Assembly (NCBI GenBank): GCA_023251455.1
Contig: JAHEYT010000022.1
Coordinates: 62,001-126,000, forward strand
From: Bacteroidota bacterium
GTDB lineage: Bacteria > Bacteroidota > Bacteroidia > Bacteroidales > Prolixibacteraceae
DNA: 64,000 nt
Direction: 5' to 3'
Positions 61,622 through 64,000 of the stretch are shown here, in pieces (positions within the stretch are counted from its first letter, which is position 1; each line of letters starts with the position of its first letter). A program made the position numbers and the translations under genes. Under the pieces are notes generated by a model. The model was not told where the DNA came from and did no database searches. It was given only the letters and a program-made list of their open reading frames with translations.

Positions 61622-62347
61622 CTATTTAAGTTTTCTTGCGCCAAAGGCTGCAAAATTAAAATGTTTGTGCAATACTATCGTTTCCGAAAAACCAACCTGT
61701 TTCATCAGGCCGAGCTGATACGACAAGGTTCGCGGCGTGTCTTCCGATTCGTAACGTTCCATGTACATGTCCACTTCTTCCGGAGAAACTTGTTTCTTCA
61801 GAATGCTGAGCCACCCGCCCAACATCATCAGGTTAATCTCGTCGGTTTCGCCGATTACAATGTCGTTGATCCAGAATGTTCCGCCTGGCTTCAACGCTTT
61901 GAAAACTTTTGTGAAAACCGATTCCCATTCCTGATCTTCGCGCAGGTGATGCAGCGTGGTTCCTGCAGTTATCACATCGTAAGCATTTTCTTCCAGAGGA
62001 ATTTCGCGGTAATCGCCCTGAATAGCAGTAATTTTTCCAGAGATATTGGCGGCAACACGTTCTACTGCTTTTGCCAGCATATTGCCGCTTAAATCTATCA
62101 ACGTGCAATCAACATCAGGAAGTAACGAAGTTACTTTAACGGCATAGTTTCCACCACCGCAACCCAAATCCATCACCCGTTTGGCATTCGGATTAAGCAA
62201 AGCCGCTGACCGGGCAACCAATTCCATACACAATGGAGAATCGATGGCTGTAGTCTGGCCAGTCTCAATATCCGAGAACCGCTCAACCTGCTGGTCGAAG
62301 TTATTCCGAATGGCTTCCGGAGATGATTTAGTTTGTTGAAAGATCAT
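61622..62347 (-). CDS. Class I SAM-dependent methyltransferase
   Basis: 241 residues. SAM-binding motif VMDLGCGGGNYAVKV (about 58-72), acidic loop DCTLIDLSGNML, and post-motifs IQGDYREIPLEENAYDVITAGTTLHHL and KALKPGGTFWINDIV. The fold resembles small-molecule methyltransferases of the UbiE/Trans-aconitate type. It lies between the leuA-like gene (126 bp) and leuB on the same strand. Whether it works on a pathway intermediate is unknown; methylation of an alpha-keto or dicarboxylic acid would fit but is speculation. Confidence 0.88.
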   Translation of the reverse strand: MIFQQTKSSPEAIRNNFDQQVERFSDIETGQTTAIDSPLCMELVARSAALLNPNAKRVMDLGCGGGNYAVKVTSLLPDVDCTLIDLSGNMLAKAVERVAANISGKITAIQGDYREIPLEENAYDVITAGTTLHHLREDQEWESVFTKVFKALKPGGTFWINDIVIGETDEINLMMLGGWLSILKKQVSPEEVDMYMERYESEDTPRTLSYQLGLMKQVGFSETIVLHKHFNFAAFGARKLK

Positions 62348-62360
62348 CTGTTTTTTGTAT

Positions 62361-62422
62361 CGTGTCCGTTGGCCTTCGGCGTGAGCTCAGTCGAACGCTA
62401 AAGCCGAACGGCAAAGGATAAT
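62361..62422. repeat. ATCCTTTGCCGT-family repeat, copy 3
   Basis: CGTGTCCGTTGGCCTTCGGC, then GTGAGCTCAGTCGAACGCTA and AAGCCGAACGGCAAAGGATA. It matches the right half of copy 1 (47300-47360) in opposite orientation. Confidence 0.75.
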
Positions 62423-62456
62423 TCTCTTTATTTCTGTTTTTCAGTTCCCAGATCAC

Positions 62457-62476
62457 TAACTTGAAACCTGGAACTA
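62457..62476. repeat. TTGAAACTTGGAACTT-type intergenic repeat, copy 5
   Basis: CTAACTTGAAACCTGGAACT, immediately after the leuA-like stop. Degenerate copy. Confidence 0.55.
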
Positions 62477-64000
62477 TTTTTCTATCAAATTGAGCATACG
62501 CATGGTGGCCTTGATGGCTGCAGCAGTCTGGTCTGAATCAAGTCCGCGGGTTTTGAATTCACGACCCAATTCCCAGATAATCATGGTCTCAACCAAAGCA
62601 TCGGTTTGACCTCCCGGAGGAATAGTCACCGAATAATCGAGCAATTTCGGGAATGGCTTAGCCAACCCTCTGTAAACCGATTGAACGGCATTCATAAACG
62701 CATCGTACATTCCATCGCCTTGCGCATTGGCCTCGTATTTTTCACCGTTGATCTGTAAACAAACCGTTGCAGAAGGACGAAGTCCCAAAGCATGTGAAAG
62801 CGAATAATTCACCAGCTGGATGGCCGATTCGCCATTTTCAGAATTCAACACATCAGCCACAATGTATGGCAAATCTTCAATCGTCACGGTTTCCTTGCGG
62901 TCGCCCAGTTCAATGATCCGGTCGGTAACCAGTTTCAGCGAAGCCGGGTCGAGCTCAATACCCAAATCTTCAAGATTATTTTTGATGTTTGCTTTTCCTG
63001 AGGTTTTTCCGAGCGCATAAACGCGATGGCGTCCGAATCGTTCCGGAAGCAGGTCGTTGAAATACAGATTATTCTTGCTATCACCATCGGCATGGATTCC
63101 GCTACATTGGGTAAATACAAATTCGCCGATCAGCGGTTTATTCGTTGGGATGCGGATTCCGGAAAACGATTCAACCAACTTCGAAACTTTATTGAGCATC
63201 GATTCGTTCACCTTAGTTTCCATTTTTAGGTGATCTTTTACGGTGGCAATCACACTCGAAAGTGGTGCATTTCCTGCCCGCTCGCCCAATCCGTTCACAG
63301 TAGTGTGAACCGTTCGGATTCCGGCTTTGATAGCATGGAACACATTTGCACAGGCCAGATCGTAATCGTTGTGTGCATGAAAATCGAAGTGCGCTTCAGG
63401 GAAAGACTCAATCATTTCGCGGCAAAACTCGTATGTTTCATCCGGATCAAGAATTCCAAGCGTGTCGGGCAACATGATCCGGTTGATGTTCAATTTCAGC
63501 AATTCAGCAACCATAAAATGCACATAATCTTTCGAATTGCGCATCCCGTTCGACCAGTCTTCGAGGTACACATTTACCTGAATACCCAATTCTTCGGCGT
63601 ATTGAACCGACTTTTTAATGTCCTCAACATGTTGTTCCGGAGTTTTCCGGAGTTGCTGGGTTACATGTTTATACGAACCTTTGCAAAGTAAATTAAGCAC
63701 TTTTCCTCCGGCCGAATTAATCCAGTCGATCGAAATTTTGCCATCGACAAAACCCAGAATTTCGATTTTTGGCAAATGACCTTTATCCTTTGCCCATTCC
63801 ATCACCCGCTTAGCAGCAAGGAATTCACCGTCAGAAACGCGTGCTGAGGCAATTTCGATCCGGTCAACTTTCACATCGTCCAACAAAATCCGGGCGACAC
63901 TCAGCTTTTCCATGTCGGTAAACGACACTCCGGATGTTTGTTCTCCATCACGCAATGTCGTGTCCATAATACTGAGCACCTGATTCTTAACCTCAACTAC
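62474..64000 (-). CDS. leuA: 2-isopropylmalate synthase family protein (LeuA/CimA-like), 5' end beyond the window
   Basis: At least 505 residues. The frame remains open to base 64000 (upstream codons read VVEVKNQVLSI before the ATG at 63965-63967), so the true start may lie outside. It has the HMGL-like barrel with DTTLRDGEQTSGVSF, the metal/catalytic HAHNDYD and GLGERAGNAPLSSV, then a LeuA-type C-terminal regulatory domain (about 385-501, INGEKYEANAQGDGMYDAFMNAV). It condenses acetyl-CoA with 2-oxoisovalerate (leucine synthesis) or with pyruvate (citramalate, isoleucine). The sub-function cannot be told by eye. leuCD are presumably off the right edge. Confidence 0.93.
   Translation of the reverse strand, partial: VVEVKNQVLSIMDTTLRDGEQTSGVSFTDMEKLSVARILLDDVKVDRIEIASARVSDGEFLAAKRVMEWAKDKGHLPKIEILGFVDGKISIDWINSAGGKVLNLLCKGSYKHVTQQLRKTPEQHVEDIKKSVQYAEELGIQVNVYLEDWSNGMRNSKDYVHFMVAELLKLNINRIMLPDTLGILDPDETYEFCREMIESFPEAHFDFHAHNDYDLACANVFHAIKAGIRTVHTTVNGLGERAGNAPLSSVIATVKDHLKMETKVNESMLNKVSKLVESFSGIRIPTNKPLIGEFVFTQCSGIHADGDSKNNLYFNDLLPERFGRHRVYALGKTSGKANIKNNLEDLGIELDPASLKLVTDRIIELGDRKETVTIEDLPYIVADVLNSENGESAIQLVNYSLSHALGLRPSATVCLQINGEKYEANAQGDGMYDAFMNAVQSVYRGLAKPFPKLLDYSVTIPPGGQTDALVETMIIWELGREFKTRGLDSDQTAAAIKATMRMLNLIEK

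Overview
The window comes from a chromosome of a Bacteroidota bacterium, most likely a Bacteroidia/Marinilabiliales-type organism; the family is not resolved. The evidence is an alternative complex III (act) operon, a complete Bacteroides aerotolerance (bat) operon, a TonB/ExbB/ExbD/ExbD operon, a protein ending in a type 9 secretion (T9SS) sorting domain, Lon, L31 type B, FabI with a Cys-rich tail, very weak Shine-Dalgarno signals, and AT-rich intergenic DNA full of short palindromic repeats. Alternative complex III points to an aerobic or microaerobic respiratory chain.

Layout. 1-4591: actA, actB and the 5' part of actC on the minus strand. 5065-6607: two tandem LytTR response regulators. 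6673-13350: minus-strand housekeeping genes (lon, rpmE2, acetyltransferase-like, Bax-inhibitor-like, AlkD-like, thioredoxin-like). 13439-16335: an accessory island holding a broken M13 peptidase remnant, a 21-bp minisatellite, and a four-gene cassette with three different HEPN-like proteins framed by related ~32-bp repeats. 16398-25961: truA, then the eight-gene moxR-DUF58-bat operon closed by a strong terminator. 26171-30149: fabI, a YbaK-like deacylase, iorBA. 30479-34051: a secreted cupredoxin protein and a zinc-metallopeptidase-like lipoprotein. 34683-40889: tonB-exbD-exbD-exbB-TPR-PstS-like operon. 41434-43831: small membrane and secreted proteins, a cloverleaf palindrome and an EcsC-family gene. 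44060-46535: a nuclease-helicase (DUF2075) gene followed by a second, inverted copy of the minisatellite. 47431-54008: a drug/metabolite transporter and a four-gene sugar-catabolic cluster (transaldolase, sorbitol-type dehydrogenase, aldolase-SDR fusion, PHP protein). 54338-64000: ilvA, leuB and a leuA-like gene on the minus strand, interrupted by plus-strand genes (VOC protein, L,D-transpeptidase, a frameshifted metallophosphoesterase, Crp/Fnr regulator, tiny winged-helix protein, flavin-binding protein).

How the parts work together. The act genes build a quinol-oxidising complex. The bat operon couples a MoxR ATPase to VWA and TPR envelope proteins. The ton operon supplies proton-motive force to outer-membrane receptors. 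ilvA, leuA and leuB belong to branched-chain amino-acid synthesis. The two places that look foreign are the HEPN cassette and the nuclease-helicase gene; each abuts one copy of the same minisatellite element, in opposite orientation and about 32 kb apart. I regard this pairing, the repeat-bounded HEPN cassette, and the uncharacterised sugar cluster as the best leads. All functional statements are from sequence reading; no searches were run.
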